A stretch of 64,000 bases of DNA from Myrica gale. Its lineage: Eukaryota; Streptophyta; Magnoliopsida; Fagales; Myricaceae. Positions within the stretch are counted from its first letter, which is position 1. Each line of letters starts with the position of its first letter. The notes under the pieces were generated by a model. The model was not told where the DNA came from, made no database searches, and saw only the letters and a program-made list of their open reading frames with translations. The stretch lies in assembly GCA_963930655.1 (NCBI GenBank), contig OZ005618.1, forward strand, positions 6,160,001-6,224,000. Direction: 5' to 3'. Positions 47,394 through 58,800 of this stretch are shown piece after piece. A program made the translations under genes and the position numbers.

Positions 47394-47791
47394 TGTAACA
47401 TGATACTTTTTGTATAGATTTTTTAGAGAGTTTTGTAATAGTAACAAGAGAGAATTGAATGAAATAATACTTCACTGAAATTCTACTCACAGCCACATGA
47501 GCGGAAATGAAAGATACAACCCATTCGAAATGGCCAATCTTCAGGTTCTCACACCATAATAATCTTCGATATCTTTTCTAGCGCACTCCCCACTATTTCA
47601 ATCTCTCTTCCCCTGGTAAGTGGTAACTACCATCTGACATCAGCAAATATGCTAACAACTTTGCTTGGCTCCAGTCATGAGCCATACCACATGAATGGGC
47701 CTCGACAACCAACAATACAATAAATGCAACTCAGCCCAAGCCTAAATAAAAGACACAATCCAAGCCCGACTAAAAATACACGTAACATTAT

Positions 47792-48291
47792 GAAAAAAAG
47801 TCATAGTTAGCTCCATAAGTTTGGTAAAAAAATAAATAGCACCCTTAAATTTCAATTCGGCGATTTAAGCTCCATAATTTTTGAGCATCATCAATTCTAA
47901 CCCTCGGTCTAAATTAGACGGAAAATCCGACGGAAAATCATGCAAAATGACCGAAATACCCCTCTAAGACTAAATTTTAAATAATAAATAAAAATTTAAG
48001 AAATAAATTTAAAATAAATATATTATTGAAATAAAGTTTCAATAGTTTTTCTAAAAAATATTATTTTTTTTAAAAAAATATTTTTAATTTTTCGTGAATT
48101 GTTTTGTAATTTTCTCTCGGAGGGGCATTTTGGTCATTTTATATAATTTTCAGTCTGATTTAAGGCCTAAATTTAGACGGTTAGAATTGATGAGGTTCAA
48201 AAATTATGGAACTTAAATCGCCAAATTTAAATTTAAAGAAACTATTTAATTTTTATCCAAACTTACCGTAATAAGTATGAATTTTTCCCTG
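47792..48291. mobile_element. Inverted-repeat MITE in the 3' LTR
   Basis: Arms share GGCGATTTAAG, CCATAATTTTTGA and CATCAATTCTAACC in inverted order. Flanked by ACATTAT (47785-47791 and 48292-48298). Confidence 0.7.
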
Positions 48292-48676
48292 ACATTATAA
48301 TATGGGGTGTTTGTTTGTGGAAATATTGAGGTTTTGGAAATTTTGGATATTGGGGTTTGTGAAAAAGTATAGTATTTTATGAAAAAGTGAGGAGAGATAA
48401 AATTTAATTGAATAGTATAATATTATTTTATAATTTAATGAGGAGAGATAAATTTAAAGAAACTATTTAATTTTTATCCAAACTTACCGTAATAAGTATG
48501 AATTTTTCCCTGACATTATAATATGGGGTGTTTGTTTGTGGAAATATTGGGGTTTTGGAAATTTTGGATATTGGGGTTTGTGAAAAAGTATAGTATTTTA
48601 TGAAAAAGTGAGGAGAGATAAAATTTAATTGAATAGTATAATATTATTTTATAATTTAATGAGGAGAAATAAATTA
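48235..48676. repeat. 221-bp tandem duplication
   Basis: Two nearly identical units start at 48235 and 48456 with AAAGAAACTATTTAATTTTT. Each joins the right end of the MITE at 47792-48291 to an AAAATTTT-family MITE (GGGGTGTTTGTTTGTGGAAA), so the duplication happened after both had inserted. Confidence 0.9.
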
Positions 48677-48744
48677 TTTTATGATTTTTTAGAAATTTTG
48701 AGAGTTTTGGAAAACAAACGCCCCTGTATCAAACGGCACAACCT

Positions 48745-48950
48745 TAAGTAGGTTGCGTTTGCAAACCCAATTATCCCCAACATTTTATCTCTCTCCTAAT
48801 AAAATACTCCAATATAATCTCTCTCTCTCCCATAAAAAAATATAAAAAATTACAAAAATTATAAAAAATTACCTCTCTTTACCTTTTCACTAAATCCAAT
48901 ACCAACACATATTCCCATACCCAACATTTTACAACACAAACACAACCGTA
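48745..48950. mobile_element. AT-rich MITE of the AAAATTTT family
   Basis: Runs from TAGGTTGCGTTTGCAAACCC to CATTTTACAACACAAACAC, with AATAAAATACTCCAATATAA and CTCTCTCTCCCAT segments shared with 31168-31377. Confidence 0.6.
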
Positions 48951-49076
48951 GTTCCACTTCCACAAGCGTCAACTCTGTAGTTTCTCTTCTACCCACAACC
49001 TTATTGACGTAACAACACCTTCCCTCATTTAAAGCACATTGCCCACAAGGTGCGGGTAAGCCACCTGAGAGAGCTC

Positions 49077-52000
49077 TCAGGTATTGTTTTCATCGGACGC
49101 CCCTTTCCATTTCACCAGAACGTCAGTTACTGCTCCATCGAATATCTTTTTCATTCTTCTTGCCATGATTCTCTCTGGTTCAGGTTGTATTTCTCCCGAT
49201 GAATTCAATGGTGGTAGGAGCGGAACCAGTGGAACTTGTGCTCCCACACGACGTTTCAAACAAGATACATGGAACACCGGGTGGATTCGAGCAGTTGATG
49301 GCAGATCCAAACGGTTAGCTAACTTACCAATTTTTTCCAATACCGCAAACGACCCATAAAATTGAGGTTCTAACGTGAAAGTTCACTGATTTTTGTTTGT
49401 ATGGTTGCAGCTGTAGGTACACCATATCTCCGAATTCGAAGTTCTGGTCTCGGTGATGTTTATCATACTGCTTTTTCATGCATTCTTGGGCCATAGATAA
49501 GTTCTGTTTCAGAAGATTTCTCTGCTCCTAAGCTCGGCATCAACTGCATCATTGGTGGTAATTCCAGTCACATAGCCAATTAGTTTAGGTGGCGGCATTC
49601 CATAGACTGCTTCAAAGGTAGTCAACCCTGTAGAGGCATGATGGTTGCTGTTATACTTCCATTCTGCTAACGGTAGCCATTTAGACCAGCTCCTGGGCCT
49701 GTCTCCAGTGTAGCATCGAAGGTACTGCTCGAGGCACTTGTTGAATGCCTCGGTTTGTGCATCCGACTGCGGGTGATAAGCCGTAGAGAAAGCCAATTTA
49801 GTCCCTTGTAATTTAAAAAACTCTTTCCAAAATGAACTAGTGAAGATGGGATCATGGTCAGATACTATAGTTTTAGGGACTCCATCTAACTTTGCAACAT
49901 TAAGTAAGAAGTGATGGGCAATCTTAGCTGCTGTGTAGGGATGTGAAATAGGGATGAAGTGAGCGTACTTGGTCAACCTATCCACCACCACCATAATACA
50001 GCTGGAACCATAGGATACTGGCAAACCCTTGACAAAATCCAAGGAAATATCTGTCCATGGTTGTGGGATGGGATTAGGAGGGGTTGTAAAAGTCCATAAG
50101 GTCTTTGAGTTTCCACCTTAGTCTGCTGGCACACATCACACTCCCTTATAAACTGTTTCAAATCTCCCCTCATGCCTTTCCAATAAAAGTCAACTTTGGC
50201 TCGGTTTAAAGATTTTTGATAGCCTGCATGTCCTCCAACTGTACTAGTATGAACTAGTTCAAGAATCTGCTGCTTTAGGGTAGTGTCAGCCCCTAGAAGG
50301 ATTCTGCCCTTTCGCATTAGTATTCCATTCTGCATACTATAGTGTGTATCTGATTGTTCCCCACCTTGTAGCTGTTGAGTAATTGGTTGAATGACAACAT
50401 CAGTATTGTAAGAGGCCTTGAGTTCCTCTAACCAATCCAGAGTTAGGTAAGACAACACCATGAGGGAGGAATCCGCTCCTTCAGATTCATATTTCCTCGA
50501 TAGGGCGTCAACCACTTTGTTTTTCTTTCCTTTCTTATATTCAATCACAAAATCATATCCTAGTAACTTAGAAATCCATTTCTGTTGGGAGGGTGTCCCA
50601 ACCTTCTGTTCTAGCAAGTATTTTAAACTTTGCTGGTTGGTTTTGACCACAAAGGCTTGCCCTAGAACATATGGTCTCCACTTCCTTACCACCATTACGA
50701 AGACTAAAAGTTCATTCTCATAAGTTGACAAGTGTAATGCCTTGCCTTTAAGAGCTTGGCTAAGATAAGCCCCTGGGTCTTTGCTCTTGCATGAAAACGG
50801 CCCATATCCCACTCCCTGATGTGTCACATTCTATTACAAAGACCTTAGTAAAGTCGGGTAGAGCCAAAACTGGAGGTCTGGACACAGCTTCCTTCAACCT
50901 CTCAATGGCCTCCGTTGCCCTTTCATACCATTTGAATGAATTTTTCTACAATAGGGCTGTCAATGGATGTAATGCCCCTCTTTATTTTCACCTACTTGAT
51001 GTTTATGTTTAACATATATATAGTATGCTATTTGAATTTCCTTCTCTAAAATTATCTCATTGACAAAACTTTATTAGATATTTTATTTTTCTTCTTTCCC
51101 TATGTGCCACGATTTTTGATTTCCTTGAATTTTGAGCATTTTCATTTCCTTGCAAATTGATGTTTGTTTATTTCCTAATGCATTAGAAAAATTATAGTTT
51201 TACTACTAGAAAAGATTTGTCATTATTTTACCTTTTGGTCAGACACACTAGGAAGGTTGTAATTAGACACATTATTTCTCCTTGTTTATCATTATTATTT
51301 GATTTCATTATGCCTAAATGAATCTAAAATTCTTCTTGATTAATTTAAGTTTTTACACTTTTTCGCTATCATAGGGTATTTTTTTTTTACAATAGTGACT
51401 TAGTCCTATGTAATACTTGAAATTCTTTTATTTTTTCTCTCTTTCCCCTAGGTTCAGCCGGCCCTTATATTCCTTTTGGTTGATGAGTTATTTTGTCCCC
51501 CTTTTTGCATGCATTTCACGTTAAGAGTATTAGGCCAATTGGTGAGGGTTTGTGCTTTATAAGGAAGATTTGAGAATATTTGAGCCTTCTCTAGAAAAGG
51601 GGGGAAGAGACGTGGCAAATCCCCATGGTTATTTATCTTAGTAAAACTCTAAGCCATGATTACTTATAACTAGGCTAGGTTACTAAGGTGGCAAGTTAGC
51701 CATTAATTAGCTAGAGGCCAAATTAAGTGTATGTGGCCTTTTATTCCCTTGCAATTGTCGACATAGAGAGTGAGAGAGAGTGTGAGTGAAGCTTGCTGAA
51801 GAAGAAGAAGAAGAGAAAGGAGAGAAGTGTAACCAAAAAGGGAGAAAAGGAGAAGAAAAAGGTGAGAGAGAGTTTCGGCTTCCCCCTCCTTTTTTTGGTC
51901 CCCTTCACCTTTTGCTTTCTTTTCCTAACTCTTGTCTTGCTTTTAGGGTTCCTTGGTGCTTTGTACAAAGGAAAACAACTTATATCCACTTAATAAGAAA

Positions 52001-54791
52001 GGTAAAGGGTTAGTTTGATTCTTGAAGGTTATTAGGCATGATTTCATGTTAGGATCAGTAAAATGTCATCATGCATGTAGGCTAAGATTTTGATCAGATA
52101 ACATGTCCATTATCATGTTAGAAGGGAGATTAGATTGCTGGAATAAGGAAATCGTAGAGGTTTACATGAGAGAAAAATGAAGTCATGAAATAGGTCAACT
52201 AGGGCTCCTTTTTGTTAAATTTGAGGTCAGTACGATTAGGCTATGACCACTTGGGTCAAATGGAATCGTCTACACCCCAAATTTGGAAGGTTAGCCAATC
52301 ATCAGGACTTTATAGGATCAATTCGTGCCGTAATTCCCGTTTATGTGCATATCATCACTATAGGTGAGCCTATGGGTAAGTACTGGCACGAGGCGTGACA
52401 AATGGAGCTGCAATCATTCCATAATTTCTAATAAATTTTCTTCAGTACCTAGTTAAGCCTAAAAACCCTCTTAAGGACTTCACAAAAACTGGAAGTTTTC
52501 AATTAAGCATTGCTTCAATCTTCTTCAGATCTGCCTTGACCCCTTCTTTAGAAATCACATGCTCTAAGTACTCCACTTCATAGCAACCAAATCTACACTT
52601 GCTACTCTTAGCATACAGTTGGTGTTTTTGGAGAATTTGGAGCACCAACTCCAAGTGTTCCTTATGTTGTTCCATGGTTCGGTTGTACAAAAAAATATCG
52701 CGAAAAAGACAAACAAAGTTGCAAATAAGGTCGAAATACCTCATTCATCAACCCTTGGAAAGTGGCTGGTGCATTTGTTAACCCAAATGGCATCACGAGA
52801 AACTCGTAGTGCCCTTCATGTGTCTTGAATGCTGTATTCTGCACACCAGTCTCCTTCATTAGAATCTGGTGGTAACCTGACCTTAAGTCAAGTTTAGAAA
52901 AAACTGTTGCTCCATTCAACTCATCCAGCAGCTCATCAATGATAGGAATATGATATTTATCCTTGACAGTTTCATTGTTGAGGGCCCTATAATCCACACA
53001 CATCCTCCAACTACCACCGGCTTTTTTGACAAGTAGAACAGGTGAGGAATAAGGACTTTGATTGTGCCTAATCAACCCTGTTTCTAGCAACTCCATAACA
53101 ATTTTCTCTATCTCACTTTTCTGATAATAGGGGTACCAGTACGGTCTGACATTAATGGGTTTGGACCCATCCTTGAGCACGATCTGATGCTCATCTCCTC
53201 TATTTGGAGGTAACCCTTTAGGTTCTTCAAATACTTGGCTGAAATTTTGTAAAATTCCTGCCAACTCTTCTGACTCGTTGTCTCTCTTTGCAGGTCACTA
53301 TTCATAAGCTGCACTACCAGCCCTTTGCTTTCTACACCCGAGTATTTGCCCTACTGCTTGCTGTCCACAACGGTATTCTCTGACCTCTTTAATCCTTATA
53401 AGATTACATGTTGCCCTTGATGCTCAAACTTCATATTCAAGGTAAAGAAATCCCACACTATTGGTCCAAGAGTGACCAACCACTGCACTCCCAGCACTAC
53501 ATCACATCCCCTCAGGGCTAGTATGTAAAAATCTGTTGTGAATTGTTGCCCCAGTATTTGCATGCATACATCCTTGCCTCTTCTCCTTTAATTACTTCTT
53601 CACTTGCCAGTTGCACTCTCACCTTCGTTGCCTTGTTGGGATATAAGTTTATTTTATAGACTATTCTCAAGTCAATAAAATTATGAGTGCTATCCGAGTC
53701 TACCAATATTATCACCCAAGCACCATTAATTTTTCCCTTCACTCTCATGATCCTAGAACCTGCTGCACCTGAAATGGCATGTAATGATATTTCAACATGT
53801 TCTAGCTATGCCATATTTAACACCTGTATGTGAGAATTCTCCAAATTTTCCTTCCCTCCTCAGTAAACTCCTATTCTACCTTTTGAGCCTCCATAGCATA
53901 CAACTTAGGATTTCTGACACTTGTGTTTTGGATTCCACTTCTCATCACAGTGGTAGCATAGTTCCTTCTCTCTTCTTTCTTTCATTTGAGCTGGTGTCAC
54001 TTTATGAATTGGTATTGTGGGTTTGTTGAAAGGTTTAGCAACTAAATGGGCTTGTGGATTTCTGAAAGGAGTCTCGGAACCCCTCACATTCTTCTTCCAG
54101 CTATTAACAAATTCTTCCTGGATTTTAGCCATGCCATATACTTGGTTAAGACAAGTAGGATTTAAGAGTTTTACCGGATAACGAATCTCATCCTTAAGTC
54201 CTCCAATAAAACAACTGAGCTTGGTCCTTGCTGACACCTCCCTGAGCCGGTTGGATAACACTTCAAATTGACTTTTGTACTTAGCTACTGTGGTAGTCTG
54301 TCTCAATTTCTGCAACTGCTCCATAGGGTCATCGTAAGGACTATCACTAAACCTCAACAACAGTGCCTTGCAAGAGGCCTCCCAACTAGTGAAAACCCCA
54401 CTATCTTCCGCATCTTGGAACCATACGAGGAACTTTTCCTTCATGTAAAATGAACTGCTCAAGATCTTTTAGTTTTGAGGTGTTTGGTAAACCTTGAAGT
54501 ATTGGTTTGCCTTAAAAATCCACCCATATGGGTTTTCCCCATCAAATCTGGGGAAGTCCACCATGAGTTTTCGAGGCAAAACAAGTCTAGTATTCCCACT
54601 TGTCTCTCCCTTATCCTCATAGGGAAGAGTAAGAACAATCTGCTAGTACAAAACAAACAACTGATCAACTTACCTGTGATACTCTCTAATACTTGCTCAT
54701 GCTTTGTTTGCTGATGCTCATAACATTCTTGCTTCTGGTTCAATGCAGAGATGGAATTGAATATTTGACTGAATCTGGTTCCTTCTGCCAT
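49077..54791 (-). pseudogene. Broken gypsy gag-pol
   Basis: Pieces in order on the minus strand: gag (54791-53905) with a zinc knuckle CYHCDEKWNPKHKC that has lost its usual Gly-His spacing; protease (about 53748-53518) with LVDSDST where DSG is expected; RT (53264-52500) with [18 protein letters not shown], where the catalytic FDDI is read as FRDI; RNase H and tether (about 50967-50400); integrase H2C2 region (HAGYQKSLNRAKVDFYWKGM, CDVCQQ) and core (50042-49509); and a chromodomain-like end (DVLVKWKGASDENNT, about 49130-49080). Several frameshifts and stops are present, and a solo LTR splits RT from RNase H. It cannot make an active product. Confidence 0.9.
50968..52400 (-). mobile_element. 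Solo LTR of another gypsy element, nested in RT-RNase H
   Basis: The 1433-bp insertion runs, on the minus strand, from TGTCACGCCTCGTGCC to GGGGCATTACA. It is flanked by the 6-bp direct repeat AATGGA (50962-50967 and 52401-52406), and the pol frame resumes as APLTALL across the join. There is no internal domain, so this is a solo LTR left by LTR-LTR recombination. The pol frame on both sides aligns with gypsy RT. Confidence 0.82.
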
Positions 54792-54800
54792 GGATCTAAA

Positions 54801-54812
54801 GCTTCGATACCA
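54801..54812 (-). promoter_or_regulatory. Primer-binding site of the gypsy element
   Basis: TGGTATCGAAGC on the minus strand, three bases inside the 5' LTR; a near match to the initiator tRNA-Met type site. Confidence 0.7.
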
Positions 54813-54815
54813 AAT

Positions 54816-55541
54816 TGTAATGGGATACTTTTTGTATATATTTTTTTAGAGAGATTTGTAATAGTAACAAGAGAGAATTGAATGAAATACTTCACTGAAA
54901 TTCTACTCACAGCCACATGAACGGAAAAGAAAGATACAGACCCATTCGAGATGGTCAATCTCCAGGTTCTCACACCATGACAATCATCGATATCTTTTTC
55001 TAGTGCACTCTCCACTATTTCAATCTCATTCTCCTTTTAACTGGCCATCTGACATCAGCAAAGATGCTAGCAACTTTGCTGGGCTCCAGTCATGAGCCAT
55101 ACCACATGATTGAGCCTCTACCAACAACAATACAATAACAAAATGAAATGCAAGACTCAGCCCAAGCCTAAACAAAAGACACAATCCAAGCTCAACTAAA
55201 AAGACAATTAAAAAGATACGTAACTAAGGGTGGGTTTGTTTTGTAAAATTTTAGTGTTGTTAAAATTTTAAGTATTGGGTTTAGTGAAAAAGTGAATAGA
55301 GGTAATTTTTTATATTTTTTATAGTGAAAAGTAATGATCTGATAGAGAAGAGAGATTATATTGTAATATTTTATTGTGTTAAAATTTTAGAGGATATAAA
55401 ATTTTAGAACACATAAAGCAAAGGAAACTCATTTCGACACTTCAAGACTTCCACCTCCGAGAGGCGTCAACTTTGTAGTTCCACTTCCACATGCGTCAAC
55501 ACTGTAGTTTCTCTTCTACCCACAACCCTATTGCCGTAACA
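54816..55541 (-). repeat. 5' LTR of the gypsy element
   Basis: Starts (plus strand) TGTAATGGGATACTTTTTG and ends CCGTAACA. It contains its own MITE at about 55226-55412 and ends 276 bp before the SLP1 start codon. Confidence 0.85.
55226..55412. mobile_element. AT-rich MITE of the AAAATTTT family in the 5' LTR
   Basis: Runs from TAAGGGTGGGTTTGTTTTG to AGAACACATAAAGC, with GTATTGGGTTTAGTGAAAAA at its core. It is absent from this position in the other LTR. Confidence 0.6.
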
Positions 55542-55817
55542 GGGCACATATTTAATATATTTTTTTTGATGAAAGGACACGTACTATTTATCGTTGTTTT
55601 CACTGGATTTTTTTAAAACTTTTTCCTAAATTAGTTACATAAAATAATCAATCTAATAAAGAGAGCAAAGGATATTCCACCCAGAAAAATCAAGAAAAGA
55701 AAAAGACGATACCAAAATGCTTGGCTCAGGATCTTTATTCTTTCTCAAGACTATTGGTCAAGCTCTCTATTTTTCCTTTTTTTCGCGTCTTCAGAATAAG
55801 AACGTAATTACAGATGG

Positions 55818-58800
55818 ATGGCAACGCCAACTAGCATGTGCAAAGTGATGGCTTCGCTTTCCCTGACTCCTTTACCCCCTCCGCCACCGCCACCTTTCCA
55901 CTCTCGCAAACACTTAGAATCCCCTTCTTCTTCTTCTTCTTCTTCTTCTTCTTCTTCTTCTTCTTCTTCTCCCTTGAATGGTTATCATTCTATCAATGGG
56001 GGAGCCTTAAAGCCCATAGTCGTTAATGGAAACCCGCCTACTTTTGTCTCTGCTCCTGGTCGTCGAATTGTTGCCGGTTTGTCTTAACCGCTCGGTTTTA
56101 ATTTTGTTTCAAGTTTTTGTTAGTATATTTTGGCTTTTCCAAGTGAACTTTTTGAAGCGGCGAAGCCCAATTTGTCTTTGTTGTTATTTGGCCTTTTCTA
56201 TTCTGCACATGAATGGTCGCAGTTGGCCCTAATTTGGTTTCATATTTTGCATTTCTGTTGCGTGAATTCAGTTACTGATCTTTGAGCTTGCATAGTTAAT
56301 TCCTATCATGCATGGCTTCAGGCAATACTTACATACAAAGTACAATTACATATTTCTAGTCATCATGGAGCTGTGTAACTAAAACATGCCGAGTATACCA
56401 TTATTATTAACTTGCAAATTCTAAGTGTGTAAGGCATACTCTTCACAAACCAATGCTTTTTTCTTTGGGTAAATACCAGCCAATGATTTAGACAACATAA
56501 GTTTTTCACAAAATATCTTGTATTTTATTTAGATGTTCTGTTTTCTTTTTTGACATGCATATGTAGTTGGGGATCTTCATGGAGACCTTGACAAAGCAAG
56601 ATGTGCGCTTGAGATGGCCGGCGTGTTGAATTCTGATCGTCAAGACTTATGGACAGGTGGAGACGCGGTATGCTGCTTCTTGAACACTTAGAACACTTAT
56701 GTGCCGAAGTTCTACAATGTGAAAAATTCACACTGACACTAGTTCAATGTTCTACAAATTTGGATAATTTTTTTGCAACCGAACATCACCTTAGTGTTGA
56801 GTTTCCTGCGAAAATTGGGCATGTCCAACAGAGAAAGAAACGTGTTAAAGTGGCAATTACTTTTATGAAAGAACTGCGATTATCGTGTAGTAAGTTCAGG
56901 CAATGCCTAAGAAGTTTTAAGTTCTCTAAATATTTGGTCGATTAATAAGTAACCAAGATGTGAGGGAATCTAGGAACTTGGGGGAAATATAGCGCCAGGG
57001 AGCAATTACTTGCTGCATTGAGAGGTTGGGTTTGTGATGAAGGGACTTGATATGCCATACTCTATTTTAGCTAGTTATGCAGGTAGCTTCTACTATTATT
57101 CTTCTGTTGTAAGCAGGTAAATTCTTGTCAGCTTCAATTAAAGCTTTCTGTAATGACTCAGGTACTAATTCAGCTTGGAGATATACTAGACCGAGGTGAA
57201 GATGAAATTGCTATTCTATCCTTGTTGCGATCATTGGATATACAGGCAAAAACTAAAGGTGGAGCAGTTTTTCAGGTTTGTGCTACTGAAACAGAACAGC
57301 TGCAAAAGTCTCACAGCAGTATATGTGATGCTCAAGTTTCGTAGTTTTCATACACGATTTTTCAAAATTTATAAACATAGGATGAGGTTTCTATTTTGTT
57401 TTGTAAGTTAACTATTAATTCCACAAAACTGTAACCAATTCTTTTGGATACCCTTGGTCCAATTTCTGAGTTTTTTGAACTTCATCCTCTTTGATTGGAA
57501 AAAATTGTTTGGAAACTTTTTGAATCTGACGTGGATTTTTTTTCACCCCTCAATTTATTTGCTGTTAACATTCATTTTTTGGTTTTAGGTCAATGGAAAT
57601 CATGAGACTATGAATGTTGAAGGTGATTTCAGATATGTTGAATCTGGGGCATTTCACGAGTGTATAGATTTTGTGGAATACTTGGAAGAATGTAGAAATG
57701 ACTGGGAAGAAGCTTTTGTTGGTTGGATTGGCATGTCAGAAAGGTGTAAACAAGATAGGAAAATGTCCCAAAATAAATGGGTTCCATTGAATCTAGTGAA
57801 GGTAGTGAAGTTCTCTTTCCTATCAATTAATTTGCATAACTTCTAGTTTTGTCTTGTATTTTCACCATAGTCAGAAACAACTAGTAATAAGTAGTTGCTC
57901 TTGTTCTTTCCTATTGTTGCCGAGACCAAAGTAGAATGCGAGAAATAAGTTCCTGCTGGCAGTCACATTGTCTACCCTACTTTGTTATAAAAAAATTATA
58001 ACTGCATAACCCACCTCAGGTTGTCTCAGTGGTTAGGGCAAAGGAGAGTTGTGTGAGTAAGGTGCACGTTGCAAGTTCGATTCCTCCTGAGGATCAGACC
58101 AGTGACTTTTGTGGGGAGCCATGGGTTGTAGGACACCGCGCTAGCTTGTCCGGGGTTTACCCACCGTCCAACTGGGCCTGTCTATAGGTCCGGCCCGGTG
58201 AGTGGGGTTCATCCTCATTACCCAAAAAAAAAATTTAAAACCACATACTTGTTGAAGTTTGGATGAGCAGACTTACATGAGGAAACTTGAGGTGACTTTC
58301 TTCATGGCAATATATTTTCACGTGGACTGTAAGTTTAAACTTTTACTTCCCAAATTTAGCTGAGTGACACGCTAAACTTCATGATTACTCATGCGCTCAT
58401 TTTGGTTACGCTTTTGAAGGCTACCTAGCAAAGGTTTCGGGTGTTCTGGTGTAAGGCCTAAACTTCAAACTACCTCTTCCTTTTTATCATCATATATAGT
58501 GAAAATCTTCATGTTGTGCCTAGGATTTATATTCTCATCATATCTCATGATCAAAAGATGGTAGAGCTAACAAAGTTTGAGGAAAGGGCTATGTATATAT
58601 GATTTCCATTCAAAATCTGGCTGTCTTGTTTGGTTATTTAATTACTGCATTAACTATCCACTATCTCTTGACAAGAAGTAGTTTCTTCTGTCCTTATCAG
58701 TGATGATTTCTCAACATCTTTTCTAATATAGTTAGTCAAATATTAGGACAGAGGCAAAAGGGGGTGATTGCCAGATCTATGCTCCTGAGGCCAGGTGGTC

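Larger units (their letters stand above)
47394..49014 (-). repeat. 3' LTR of the gypsy element, expanded by nested MITEs
   Basis: Homologous to 54816-55541 at both ends (47394-47784 and 48950-49014); the middle 1.1 kb is later insertions. Many substitutions and small indels separate the two LTRs. Confidence 0.85.
47394..55541 (-). mobile_element. Degenerate Ty3-gypsy (chromovirus-like) LTR retrotransposon
   Basis: LTRs lie at 47394-49014 (enlarged by MITEs) and 54816-55541, with a primer-binding site TGGTATCGAAGC next to the 5' LTR and a purine tract (AAATGAGGGAAGG) before the 3' LTR. Domain order gag, protease, RT, RNase H, integrase, chromodomain-like end is that of Ty3-gypsy chromoviruses. 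Stops and frameshifts break every domain. No matching target duplication is visible (AGACA versus GGGCA), which fits an old or rearranged element. Confidence 0.92.
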
